DNA of 64,000 nt from positions 806,001 to 870,000 of the forward strand of contig JAGTXO010000005.1 in assembly GCA_019448385.1 (NCBI GenBank), given 5' to 3'. Positions 1 to 10,382 of this stretch are shown here, piece by piece (the stretch's first letter is position 1; every line of letters begins with the position of its first letter). Origin of the DNA: Diacronema lutheri (lineage: Eukaryota; Haptophyta; Pavlovophyceae; Pavlovales; Pavlovaceae). Made by a program: the position numbers and the translations under genes. The notes under the pieces are model-generated. The model did no database searches. It was not told where the DNA came from and was given only the letters and a program-made list of their open reading frames with translations.

Positions 1-84
1 AAGGACGTCCTTCCGAACGGCCCGCGCTGCACTCGGGGCGCGATCGTGCCCCTGATCGGATTTGGCTTGACCATCTATACGTGG

Positions 85-88
85 TCAT

Positions 89-124
<36 letters not shown>

Positions 125-2112
125 AACACCTCAAATGCGTCCGGCAGCTCGCCGCCGGCGGCGGCATCAGCGCGCGCCTCGCGCAGCTGTTGCCAGGCGA
201 CGAGCGTCTCGAGCATGCCCGCGTCAGCGCTCGCCGCGACGCCGCGGCGGTCTTGCTCGCTGTCGGCGTCGTCGTCGTTGTCGTCGCCGCGATCATCACC
301 GTCGTCGTCTGCGCCCACGCCAACCTCTTCGCAGTCCTCATCGTCCGCCTCGAGCTCCTCGCCCTCCTCCTCCTCCTCCACGCTGTCCTCGGCCATGGCA
401 TCGTCTTCGCCCTCAAGCTCGCCGCCATGCGCGCCGACGCGGCCGCGCGCCGAACCGTGCGGCCCGCGTGCCGAATTGGAGAGCGAACGGCTGCCGGCGC
501 CAGCAGCGCCCACTGCAGCCGCCGTAGCCGCCGAGCTATCGTGCGTGTCTCGCGCCAGCGGCGCTGGCCGAGCGGGCTCGCAAAGCACCGCGTCGACCAC
601 CGCGATGCCGCCCGCATCGCCCATCGGGTAGGCGAGCACGTGCCCAGGGCCTTGCGCGCTCCCGGCGCGCGCACTGCGCTCGTCGCTCGGCGCGCGCTGC
701 TCGCCCGGCGGCGCGCGGGGGCGCGCCGAGAGCGCGGTACCGCTCGTCACGCCCGCGCGCCCGTCATCCGCGTGCGCGCCTGCCTGCTGCGCGAGGAGCT
801 GCTCTTTCACAATGGCGCGGAGCGCCGCGAGCGTGTCCGCAGAAAACCAGCCATGCTTTGGGTCATACACGCGGCTGCGCGTCTCGTACGCCTGGTCGAG
901 CACGGCCTTTTGGCGCTCGTCGCAGACGCGTGGCATGTCGCACAGCTGGTAGTTGAGCTGCCGCTGCTGCGGCGCCAGCTCGGCCGCGCCGTCGGCCGCA
1001 CTGTCGTCGCCGTCGTCTCCAATCGCGTGCGCGCGGCCACGGCTGGCGTGCAGCGCGTGCTGCCGGATGCGCGAAGGAAGCGCGCGCTGGACAACGCCGG
1101 TCTTGCGCGGCACGAGCTCGGCGAGCAGTGCCTGCTCAGCCACCCTGCCCGCGCGCCGCGCCGCGCGCCTCCTCCTGGCGGGCTCGGCCGAGTGAAAGAG
1201 GCGCACATCGAGCGCCTGGTATTCGTAGGACAGAGGCTCGACGCGCGGGTCATACCCAAGGCGGACGTAGCAGCGGCTCCACGGGCCGGTGATGCAGTAG
1301 TAGGCGACGAGCGGCAGCGCCTCCTTCACCGCCCATTTTCGCGACGTCGGCTCAGCGTTCGGCCCGCCGAGCGCCTTATCGAGCGCCAGGCGCGTCCAGA
1401 TGGGTCGGCGCGCAAAGAGCGCGGTCAGACGATCATACGCACGGTGCGCGCTGTCGGTCAGCTTTGGCGGCGGCTTGGCGGTGGGTACGGGTGCCTGCAG
1501 CGTGAGGTCCACCCGGCTGAGCGGCTGAGGCCGGTCGGGCACCGGCTTGTACCGCTTCTTGTCGCGCAGCGCGGTCGTGAGCAGCCGCTTGCCGCCCCAC
1601 GTCAACGCATACTCTTGCACCACGTCGACGGGCGAGAAGAGAGTGGGCGGAATCTCGAGGTCAAGATCCGCGCCAGGCGGCGTCAACGACGCGGCCGCGT
1701 CGAGCTCGGCGCACACGGAGCGCTGCCCGCGCACGATGTACTGGAAGTCAGCCATGCCACCGAACCGCACCGCGTGCTGCACGCGCGCGACGACCGTCGC
1801 GCTCGCGCTCTGGCGCGGCGACGGCAGCGTGCCGAGCGCGGTCGAATCTGCCGCGCCCGGCCTGCGCACGCGCAGCAGCAGCGCGGCCATCGGGACCTTC
1901 TGCCCAAAGATCGGGTGCGAGTACGGGTCGTTTGGTCGCAGCCGCAGGTGAAGCAGCGAGTCGCTCGCGCGCTCCGTGGCACGGCTGACGGTCGAGATCG
2001 CGCCGAGCCCACCAAGCGTCTCAATCGCGCGCCCCGCGTCGGCCACATACCCCGGGTAATCGACTAGCAGCACGCCCTTGTTTGGCAGCTCACCCGCCGC
2101 GTCGAGCGACAT
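85..2112 (-). CDS. TFIIIC subunit 5-like (Tau95/GTF3C5), RNA polymerase III transcription factor
   Basis: One uninterrupted 675-residue frame from ATG at 2112. The N-terminus carries the 'VDYPGYVADAG' and 'LGGLGAI' segments, followed by 'LRLRPNDPYSHPIFG' and 'LLLRVRR'. This order is typical of the Tau95/GTF3C5 subunit of TFIIIC, which binds box A of tRNA genes and helps recruit TFIIIB and Pol III in the nucleus. A central block ('RPIWTRLALDKAL') fits the conserved DNA-binding half. The rest is low-complexity and ends in a run of about eleven Asp before the stop, matching the acidic tail of the family. The start overlaps the start of the plus-strand F-box gene, so the two must share a promoter. 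Family assignment is by motif recognition only. Confidence 0.8.
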
Positions 2113-3652
2113 GCCGACACCGGCTGTGTTCCTCCTCCGCTACGACCAAAGCGGAGGAGGGATGTCGCTCGACTTGCCGCTCGAGGTGCTCGTGCACGTT
2201 TTCGAGTTCTCGGATGGCGCGCGCGTGCTCTGCACGTTTGCGCTCGTGTGCCGCGCGTGGCGCGTCGCCTCGGTGGAGGTCGAGCTCTGGCGGCGCCTTG
2301 TCGCCCGACGTTGGGCGGAGCTGCACAGCCTCGCGGTCGGCGACGTGAGCGCCGACGCGCTCCTCGAGCCGTGCTCGAGCGGGTGCGGGTACGACATCCA
2401 GGACGTCTACTTTCGGCTCGTGCGCCTCCCCACGTGCCTGCATCGCACGTCGCCCAGCCTCGCGCTGGCGCCGCAGCCCGGCTGCCGCGCGGCGTGGCCG
2501 ACGGTGGCGACATTTGTCGGCGAAGGGCTTGGCGGCAACCAGACCGCGCGCGCCGACGTCCCCTGGGCCGCGAGCATCGCGCGCGGCGTGCACGCGGCGC
2601 ACGCAGCCGACACGTTCGCCTCGCCTCCGATTGGCATGCTTCGCGCCGTCTCGCCCGCCGAGGCCATGCCGCCGGCAGCTACCCACCGGCATGCGGGCGG
2701 CGCGCCCTCGCACCGCCTGCGTGCCGAGCTCCAGCTCGTGCATTACTTCGAGGTGACGATCCTGCACGCGCCGGCTGAGCTGCGGCGCGGCGCGGCGGGC
2801 ACGGGCGCGGCTCCCGCGTACGCGTACGAGCGCCCTTGCGTTGCGGTTGGAGTCTGCACCTCGCGCTTCCCGCTCGAGCGCAAGATGCCCGGCTGGGACC
2901 GACACTCTCTCGCGTTTCATGGCGACGACGGCTGCAAGTTCCACAACTCGAACCTCGGTGAGCCTTATGGCCCGTCGTTTGGCGAAGGCGACTGCGTCGG
3001 TTGCGGCGTGCGCATCCGCCCGACCTGCACAGAGCAGCCCGCCGAGGCGCAGGCGCAGGACACGCACACCATCTTCTTCACGTTGAATGGTCAGCTCCTC
3101 TCAGACCCAGCGCTGCCGCTCGGCGCGCTCAGCGGCGCGCAGCTGTACGCGTGCGTCGGCATCGACACGTTCTCGCCTGTGCGCGTCAATTTTGGGCACG
3201 AGCCGTTTCGCTTCGACCTGCGCGCAATGCACCCGCTCGCCGCGCCCGCGGCGCTCGGCCTGCCCAACCCGCCCGACCGCGCCGACTGTGCGTCCGCGCT
3301 CAAAGCGCACCTGCGCGAGACGCTGCGGATGGCGGCGGCGGGGCAACCGGTTGATGACGCGAGCGGGCACGAATCGCAACACAACCACCTGCCGCCGATC
3401 CCACTGCAGCTCGCGCAGATGATGGGACTGCCCGTCGGCGCAGGGGCAGCAGCGGTTGCCGGCTGGCCGCACGTCGACGTGCAGCAGCTGCAGCAGCTCG
3501 CCGTCTTCATGGCGGGCAACCCAGCTTACTTTGTCGACGAGCAGTTGACCGACGAGAGCGATGCCAGCGAAGAGGAGGAGGACGGGGAGGGGGAGGGGAA
3601 TGGGGAGTGGGAGGAAGGCGTAGGGCTCGGAGAGGCCAGCGCAGACAGCTGA
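2111..3652 (+). CDS. F-box and SPRY domain protein
   Basis: Frame of 513 residues if the ATG at 2111 is used; a second ATG at 2162 ('MSLDLPLEVLVHVF') sits exactly at the F-box and may be the real start. Residues about 18-65 form an F-box ('LPLEVLVHVFEFSD', 'LVCRAWR', 'ELWRRL'), which would bind Skp1 in an SCF ubiquitin ligase. Residues about 210-375 form a SPRY domain ('GWDRHSLAFHGDDG', 'FGEGDCVGCGVRI', 'FFTLNGQLL', 'ACVGIDTFSPVRVNFG'), the likely substrate-binding part. The C-terminus is acidic (Glu/Asp-rich). This resembles FBXO45-type architecture, but the substrate cannot be inferred. The stop lies 10 bases from the stop of the convergent PP2A B'' gene. Confidence 0.82.
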   Translation: MPTPAVFLLRYDQSGGGMSLDLPLEVLVHVFEFSDGARVLCTFALVCRAWRVASVEVELWRRLVARRWAELHSLAVGDVSADALLEPCSSGCGYDIQDVYFRLVRLPTCLHRTSPSLALAPQPGCRAAWPTVATFVGEGLGGNQTARADVPWAASIARGVHAAHAADTFASPPIGMLRAVSPAEAMPPAATHRHAGGAPSHRLRAELQLVHYFEVTILHAPAELRRGAAGTGAAPAYAYERPCVAVGVCTSRFPLERKMPGWDRHSLAFHGDDGCKFHNSNLGEPYGPSFGEGDCVGCGVRIRPTCTEQPAEAQAQDTHTIFFTLNGQLLSDPALPLGALSGAQLYACVGIDTFSPVRVNFGHEPFRFDLRAMHPLAAPAALGLPNPPDRADCASALKAHLRETLRMAAAGQPVDDASGHESQHNHLPPIPLQLAQMMGLPVGAGAAAVAGWPHVDVQQLQQLAVFMAGNPAYFVDEQLTDESDASEEEEDGEGEGNGEWEEGVGLGEASADS

Positions 3653-3662
3653 CCCCTCCCTT

Positions 3663-6600
3663 TCAAACGGTAAGGTCCTCCATCCCTTGGACTTCGTCGA
3701 CGAACCCGCCGTCTCGTTCCTCGCCTGCGCTTCCGCCTGCGCCCTCGTCTGGCTCCACGTCATCCTCCGCGTCGACGAGGCGAGTGTAGTTCCGTTCGAC
3801 GAATAGGTCCCACTCGCGGGTCTCGCGCAGGTGGGTCGGCCTGCCGGCTGCTTTTTGACTGGCGAGTGCCTCCCACGCGACGAGCTTGCGAATGTTGACG
3901 AGCGCATCGATCAGCTGCACGCCCAGGCCGCTCCTCTCCAGCTCACGCAGGGTGAAACGGCCGTCGGATCGCGCGCCAACCATGTCGTGCATCTCGTTGA
4001 ACATGTCGTCGAAGCCGATCGGCTCCTCGCCCAGCTCGATCAACCTGCGCACGCGGCGCGCGCGTCAACGGCACGCGCAACGGGGCCGCTTGGGATCGTG
4101 AGGCCCCGTAAAAGTATCGCGCGTGCACGGCGCATGCCCACCGTTCGAGCTGCTCCTCGTAGAAGAATCGCGCGTCCTCGCGCCCGAGCACGCCGTCGCC
4201 GTCGACGTCGAGCGCGGTGAACCAGAAGCGTAGCGAGGCGGGGCTCGCCTTATCCTGCGCGCGTGGCGTGGCGGCGCGCGGCGCGCATCTCAGCCGTGGC
4301 GCGCTGAGCGCGTGAAACTCGCACCCCGCTGCACGCCGCACGCATGCGCACCTCCTCAGCAAGGATGAAACGGACAAAATCGGCGTACACCATCGTGCTC
4401 CGCAGGCACGGGCCGTCCGGCTGCGCCTCGCCGCCGCGCGCGTCGCCCTCGCCCGCCGACGTGGCCTCACTCGCCTTGCCCTGTCGGTGCGCGCGCGAGG
4501 ATAGGGCGAGGACGCGCGAGACGGCGCGGTGCGAGAGCGAGTACTGGTTGTAGCGAAGCAGGTCGTCCGCACCAAGGCGCGAGTCCTCGTCCTCGTCAAG
4601 CTCGGAGAAGAGGCACCACACGACGTAGAAGTCGTTGTACGAGAAGAAGTCCGCGCTCTTGTTGATGTCTGACTGGTCGTGCAGCGCGAACAGACACTCA
4701 GTCAGCTCACTGGCGCGCCAGCGCGACCACGGGATCGAGTTGCGGCCCGCGCCGGCGACGGCAAAAAGGATGCGTGTCGTGACGGTCTCCACGTATGCCT
4801 CGCGGAACTCGTCGTGCCCCTTGAGAAGTTGCAGGCCAGGGTGAAGCCCGAGCACGCCGCGCACGACCAGCTCGAGCCGCTTGGCGCTCACCTCGCGCGA
4901 GGCCGGCGTGGGCGCGGAGGCGTCGTCGGCAGCGTCGCCGGCGAGGCGCGCGCGCGCGCCCTCCGCATACACGGTGCGGCTGAGCGTCTCGCCCGGCAGC
5001 GCGCGCTGCGGCCCGAGCAGCGCGTGGAAGACGCGCCGCGTCTCGTCAGCTTCGGCGCGTAGCGTGCCGAAGAATGCCTCGCACGCACGCAGCGAGACGG
5101 CGTGGTGCACGGTGAGCGTCGTGATCTCGTCGAAGACGGCGTGCGCGACGTACTGCGGCAGCTCGAGCACCTCGCGGCACATGCGCAAGAAGTCGTGATA
5201 TTCGAGCGATGCCGCGCCCTCCGCGCCCGGCGGCGGCGCTTGCACGGCGCCATTGCGCGTCGCGAACGCCGCGCGCACGCGCTGGGCGAGCAGCTCGTCC
5301 GACGAGCCGCTTGCCATGACGGATGATCGGCGCCGTATCCGTGCCGCGTCCAGCAGCTGGGGCACTCCGAGCGACGGCGTGCCGGCCGCCAGCGACTCGT
5401 CGACGCCGCGCGGTTGCTCGGGCGCGTCACGGGCTGCACCAGCAGGCTGCGCGTCACGGGCTGCACCAGCAGGCTGCGCCCGGGCTGCACTGCGCGCGAG
5501 CACCTCGTCGATTGAGACCATCTCACCGGACGGTAACTCGGCCGTCGCATGCGGCGCTTTGCTCACCTCGCCGCCAGACTCTTCCGCACCGCCAGGCCGC
5601 GCAGCCGCCGTGCGCGCGGCGCGCACGGGCGTCTCGAGCGGCAGCCAGAAGGTCGCGAAGTCAGCCTCGTCGTTGTGCGGGGCGCGGCTGCCCGCGGCGA
5701 AGCGGCGGCGGAGCTCGCGCGCGGAGGAGACGAGCTCAGACTTGAGCGCAGAGAAGCCGCGCGCCTCGCCGCGCTCGTGTGAGCGCAGTCGGCCGCCGGT
5801 CTCCGGAGTCCAGCCGTCGCCTGGCCCGCGCTCGAGCCGGCCGCGCGCGGTCGCGGGCGTGTAGGCGAGTGGCTGCGAGTCGCGCGGCGAGCGGAGCGCG
5901 TCGTGGCGCGAGTGGCCAAATACGCCCTCAGTCTCATCGGACATGTGCCACGTCTGCCTCTTCGAGCGCCCGCGCAGCCGCAGCGAGTGCGGCGAGCCGA
6001 GCGCGAGCTGCGCACCGCTCACACTCCACCGCTTGGGCAGGTGGCGATGCGGCGAGCGCGGCAACCTCGGCTTTGCAAACGGCGAGATGGACGCGTTGGC
6101 ACGCAGCCCGACCGCCACGTTCTGCAACGCAAGCGACGCGAATGTTTGCGTCGACTCAAGCGCGAAGAACTCGGCGAGCAACTCGACCAGCTTGGCGTCC
6201 AAGCCCGCGCGCGCTTGGAGCGGTTCGGAAGTCGGGTGCGCAGGGCCCAGCGAATCGCTGAAGAGGAGTGGCTCGCTGCCGACTATCGCGTGCAGCCGAA
6301 CGCCCGCGAGCGGCCCATCGTCGCCCGGCTGGACGAAGGGCGAGCTGCCGATCGTCCGCGCGGTCGTGCCCTCGTCGTCATCCGGGTCGGTCAGCGTGCA
6401 CACCAGCAGCCCACGCGCGCCCACGCTGATGTTCAGGTCGAGCTGGCCATCCACCGGCAACTCCAATGCCACCTCGGCCAAGACCCTCCGCCCGCCCCCG
6501 CGCCTCGAGCCGGCCAGCCGCACGCACGCCGCACCGCCAGCGTGGTCAGCTTCGACCTCGAGAACTCCCCATGCTGCGCGGCCGCGCACGGGCGCGACAG

Positions 6601-6799
6601 GCTCAGAGCGCTGCGATACAGTGCCGAGCTCGAGCTCGAGCCAGGCCTGGTCGATCTCCACCGGGAGCGAGACGGCGACACCTCCACTCAGACGCAAACC
6701 CCGTCGCGGTCGCCGCGACCGCGACCCCGACGCCATCGTGACTGCAACGTCTGAGCAAACGACACTGAGACTGAGAGTGGCCGCCGCACTCCCTCGCAT
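3663..6799 (-). CDS. PP2A regulatory subunit B'' (PPP2R3-like) with long N-terminal extension
   Basis: Three exons: 6799-4352, 4254-4142 and 4044-3663, giving 980 codons in consistent phase; introns are GT-AG. The last third matches PP2A B'' subunits: 'FFSYNDFYVVWCLFSELD', 'DDLLRYNQYSLSHRAV', 'VYADFVRFILAEE', then across the first intron 'DKASPASLRFWF', the EF-hand 'DVDGDGVLGREDARFFYEEQ', and across the second intron 'LIELGEEPIGFDDMFNEM'. B'' subunits direct the PP2A A/C core to substrates and respond to Ca2+ through EF hands. About 480 N-terminal residues are not in usual B'' proteins; roughly the first 150 alternate like a C2-type beta domain and the rest is disordered, with two 24-base direct repeats near 5430-5480. 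A later ATG at 6736 is also possible. Confidence 0.85.
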
Positions 6800-6825
6800 T
6801 CACGCGGCACGCCGCAAACCCGCAC

Positions 6826-7635
6826 TCAGCTCCAGCGGAAGCCGTAGACGAGGCCCACCGTAAAGCCAGACGTGGAGGGCAACTTGTACACGAGCACGTT
6901 GAGCAGGCCGCGCACATGCTTGAGCACGTCCTTGCGCGTGAGCTCGCCGTCGCCGTCGGTGTCGACCAGGTAGAGCACGTCCTCGCGGATGCGCTTCCAT
7001 TTGATGTCAATGTAGCCCTTGTGCGCGAGCACCTGCGCGCGCGCAAGCCCGTCCACCCACCTCGCCGTGAGGCATGCGGCAGCGCGCGCACACAGTTGCT
7101 CGAGCGCACAGGGCACAGCGCGCGCGGCTCGCCTGCAAGAAGACAAAAGCGATGCCGACGGTGTATGCCGCCTCTGTGCTCGCGCGCTTGAGCGCAACGC
7201 CGGCGCAGAAGCCAAACATGCCGGCGCTTCCCAGCTTCATCATCGCCGCCGTGATCATGCTCGCGACGCGCTCGGAAAACGGATCAAGGTCGTCGGCGCC
7301 CTGCGCGCGCGGTGAGGGCTCGCGCGTGAGATCACGAGAAGGCCAAAGCAGCGTCTCATGCGCATGCCGCGCGGAAGAGCGCGTGCCTTGGCCGGAGCGC
7401 CGCTCGACGGCGCGGCAGGGTCAGATGGCTCCCGCCAAGCCGGCTCGCGGCAGTGCACGGCGCCCAAGCGCATCGCCTGTGCGAGGGCCGCCACCCCAGC
7501 GCCGACGGGCACGCCGGCGCACCCACAGGCACGTGCGGAAGCCACCCGGCGCGCGCGCGGCATGCAAGCCATCGACGGGCTGCCGCGGAGCGCACGTCGC
7601 GTGAGTGAGGTCGTGAACCGGTGGAGGGCGGACAT
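6826..7635 (-). CDS. FUN14 domain (FUNDC1-like) organelle membrane protein
   Basis: The secure part is two exons, 7300-7133 and 7032-6826, joined by a GC-AG intron. They encode 'MMKLGSAGMFGFCAGVALK', 'AYTVGIAFVFLQ', 'VLAHKGYIDIKWKRIREDV' and 'GFTVGLVYGFRW', the order seen in FUN14 proteins (glycine-rich helix, second helix, 'GY..IDWKR' signature, final helix). FUNDC1 is a mitochondrial outer-membrane mitophagy receptor; other FUN14 proteins are in plastids or archaea. Between the last two blocks lies an EF-hand-like loop 'DTDGDGELTRKD', where animal FUNDC1 has a plain charged linker. A first exon from ATG 7635 (Arg/Ala-rich, presequence-like) fits in phase only with a 35-base intron (7335-7301), so the 5' end is uncertain. 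The stop is 26 bases upstream of the next minus-strand gene's ATG. Confidence 0.7.
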
Positions 7636-8750
7636 TTTCTCCGACGGGTCGTGCTACACCAGAAAAAAATGATGGCGATGGTGCGCGGGAACCGATTGGT
7701 CGGATGCGTAGAAGGGCGGCGGGCGGTGTTGCGAGCGTCACGGACAGCGCACCACGTGGTCTTCGTCCGGCCAAGTGGTGTCCTTGGCGACGTGCTCGCA
7801 GGTCTTTTTTCGGCGTTCTGGCTCGCACTCCTGCACGGGTTGGTTGCTGCATGTGCTTCGACCCGAGGCGAGCGAGTGGGGCGGGAGCGTGGCGCCAATC
7901 GCGAGCACAGATGCGTCGCCGGAGACTCGACGCGCTGCTTTTCGACAGGTGTATTGCGGTCTCCCTCGCGCGCCTCAAGACGGGCACGTGCGACTTCGGC
8001 GGGCGGGGCTCTTGCTCGTCGAGTAGATACAGCACGGCGAGCACCGCGTCGCTCGGGGCTGACGAGCGGTCGGCGGGAGGTGCTCAGTGGTCCACGCGGA
8101 GCTGCGAGCTAGCTCGTCGCGCGCGAGCCTTGGGCCTCGCGCATGCCGCCCACCGCGCGCAGGGGAGGAAGGATGTGAGCGCTGCACTGGCTGCTACAGC
8201 CAAGCGCGGCCCTGCATTGGATGGTGCGCGGGCCGTTTGTGCCAAAAGGCGGCGGCCTGCGCGCGCGAGCGGACGTGTGCTTGCAAATGCGTACGAGCGT
8301 CCTGCTCCAGCAGGCGCACCTCGCCGCGCACGGCGCGCGGACGCCAGCGTGCCGGCGCGTTCGCTGGCTCAAGTGCGTCGACGACTCGAGCAACGGCGCG
8401 GCGGCCGTCGAGCTTGTGAGTGCACGCGGCGTGGTGCCGAAGCTGGCCGCCTTTTGCGGCCTTTTTCGGACTGGGGGCGCCAGGCTGAGCGAGCGCGCGC
8501 GGCGCGTGCACGGCGGCGCTCAGCGCTTGTTCACGACGACCGACTCGATCTCGCTCCGCGCCGATGCGCAGCGCGGCTTGGGTCCTGCTGTGAGCGTCGT
8601 TGACTTCGACAGCACCGAGCCAGCGCCCCTCGTCTTTGCGATCAGGCCGGCATTCTGGCTGTGACGTGGTGACGTACAGTGAAGGCCCATGATCAGTTCC
8701 GTCACTCGCTCGAGTTCCACGGGGCGGCCTCCTTCCACACGCTTCTGGCG
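7636..8750. other. 1.1-kb stretch without an assignable gene
   Basis: Several overlapping open frames cross this stretch on both strands, none with recognisable motifs. Minus-strand fragments near 8044-7900 ('VLYLLDEQEPRPPKSHVP') and 8660-8520 have balanced composition and might be exons of an unrecognised minus-strand gene. No splice pattern joining them could be defended. The last 100 bases should hold the promoter of the SHMT gene. Confidence 0.4.
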
Positions 8751-10289
8751 ATGCGCGACAGGTCGCGGAAGGCAGGTGGCACGGCCGTGCTGTGCTCGCT
8801 GCTCAGCGTGCTCGCGTCGGGCCGCACGGCACTGCGCGCTTCCATTTGCTCGCGCGCGCGCGCCGGCTCCGGTGCGCGCGCGGCCGCGCGGCTGACGGCC
8901 GTCGGCCCGACGCGCGTGCGCGCATCGCTGCACGACGCGGACCCCGAGGTCTGGCGGATCATCGCGAGCGAGGCCCGACGGCAGCGCAGCGGGATTGAGC
9001 TGATCGCTTCGGAGAACTTCGTCTCGGGCCCTGTGCTCCAGGCCCTCGGCTCGTGCATGACGAACAAGTACTCGGAGGGCCTGCCGGGCGCGCGATACTA
9101 CGGCGGCAACGAGCACATTGACCGCATGGAGCGGCTCTGCCAACAGCGCGCGCTCGACCTGTTCGGCCTTGACGCGGAGCTATGGGGCGTCAACGTGCAG
9201 CCATACTCGGGCAGCCCCGCCAACTTTGCCGCATTCACTGCGTTGCTCGAGCCGGGCGCTCGCGTGATGGGCCTAGACCTCCCGTCGGGCGGCCACCTCA
9301 CGCACGGCTACTACACGCCGACGCGCAAAGTGAGCGCGACGTCCATCTACTTCGAGTCGCTACCCTACGGCGTCAATCCGGCGACGGGCCTGGTCGACTA
9401 CGACGAGCTGCGCGCGCGCGCGCTCCTCTTCCGGCCGAAGCTGATTATCGCCGGTGCGAGTGCCTACCCACGCGAGTGGGACTACGAGCGGATGCGCGCG
9501 GTGGTCGACGAGGTGGGCGGCGGATGTCGGCTGCTGACCGACATGGCGCACATCAGCGGGCTCGTCGCCGCGCGCGAGTGCGCCAGCCCCTTCGAGCACG
9601 CCGATGTGGTGACGTCGACGACGCACAAGAGCCTGCGCGGCCCGCGGTCAGGTATCATCTTCTTCCGGAAGGATCTCGAGGCGCGGGTGAACGCGGCGGT
9701 GTTCCCGGCGTTGCAGGGTGGGCCGCACAACCACCAGATCGCCGCACTCGCCGTCGCGCTACGCGAGGCCGCCACGCCCGAGTTCCGCGAGTACATACGA
9801 TGCGTGAAGCGCAACGCGGCCGTGCTCGCCGAACGCGTGCACGCGCTCGGCCTGCCCGTCGTGACGGGCGGCACGGACAACCACCTTGTGCTGTGCAACG
9901 TGAAGGCGGCGTTTGGCGTGACGGGCAGCAAGATGGAGCGGCTGTGCGAGGCCGTCGGCATCTCGCTCAACAAGAATGCGGTCGTGGGCGACACGAGCGC
10001 TCTCAGCCCGAGCGGTGTGCGGCTGGGCACGCCTGCGATGACAACACGCGGCGCAGGCGAGGCGCACTTTCGGCGGATAGCCGAGCTCGTCGTCGAGGCG
10101 GCTGCCTGCGCGCAGGCGCTGCAGCAACGCGCGGCGAGCACCAAGCTCGCCGACTTTGAGCGCGCGCTCAATGCGGCGCGTGCGGACGGCGACCCGCGTC
10201 TCGGCACGCTCGCGGCAAGCGTCGAGGCGGTCGCGGCCGAGCTCGAGCCGCCGGCGGAAGGCGCGGGCTTCGAGGAGGCCTGTCGCTGA
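8751..10289 (+). CDS. SHMT: Serine hydroxymethyltransferase, organelle-targeted
   Basis: Intronless frame of 512 residues from the first in-frame ATG at 8751. SHMT is a PLP enzyme interconverting serine plus tetrahydrofolate with glycine plus 5,10-methylene-THF. Family signatures in order: '[13 protein letters not shown]', '[15 protein letters not shown]', '[13 protein letters not shown]', 'GGHLTHGY', '[10 protein letters not shown]', and the PLP-lysine block '[12 protein letters not shown]' near residue 292. The C-terminal domain ends with '[19 protein letters not shown]'. About 60 N-terminal residues precede the catalytic domain and are rich in Arg, Ala and Ser with a hydrophobic stretch, so a mitochondrial or plastid presequence is likely; which one is not clear. 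Confidence 0.95.
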   Translation: MRDRSRKAGGTAVLCSLLSVLASGRTALRASICSRARAGSGARAAARLTAVGPTRVRASLHDADPEVWRIIASEARRQRSGIELIASENFVSGPVLQALGSCMTNKYSEGLPGARYYGGNEHIDRMERLCQQRALDLFGLDAELWGVNVQPYSGSPANFAAFTALLEPGARVMGLDLPSGGHLTHGYYTPTRKVSATSIYFESLPYGVNPATGLVDYDELRARALLFRPKLIIAGASAYPREWDYERMRAVVDEVGGGCRLLTDMAHISGLVAARECASPFEHADVVTSTTHKSLRGPRSGIIFFRKDLEARVNAAVFPALQGGPHNHQIAALAVALREAATPEFREYIRCVKRNAAVLAERVHALGLPVVTGGTDNHLVLCNVKAAFGVTGSKMERLCEAVGISLNKNAVVGDTSALSPSGVRLGTPAMTTRGAGEAHFRRIAELVVEAAACAQALQQRAASTKLADFERALNAARADGDPRLGTLAASVEAVAAELEPPAEGAGFEEACR

Positions 10290-10382
10290 CTGAGCGCGAG
10301 GGACTGAGAGGCGGCGCGGTCGCGCCCGCCCACGCTGGGCGGCCTGGCCTTTCTCGGAGAGCGTCAATTATGGAACCGCAGC

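Noticed and set aside
46-2067. Long plus-strand frame opposite the TFIIIC gene
   Set aside because: Arg/Ala-rich shadow of a GC-rich coding strand, begins with GTG, has no family motif.
7301-7335. 35-base intron in the FUN14 gene
   Set aside because: It fits in phase, but it is far shorter than all others here, so the first exon was only noted as tentative.
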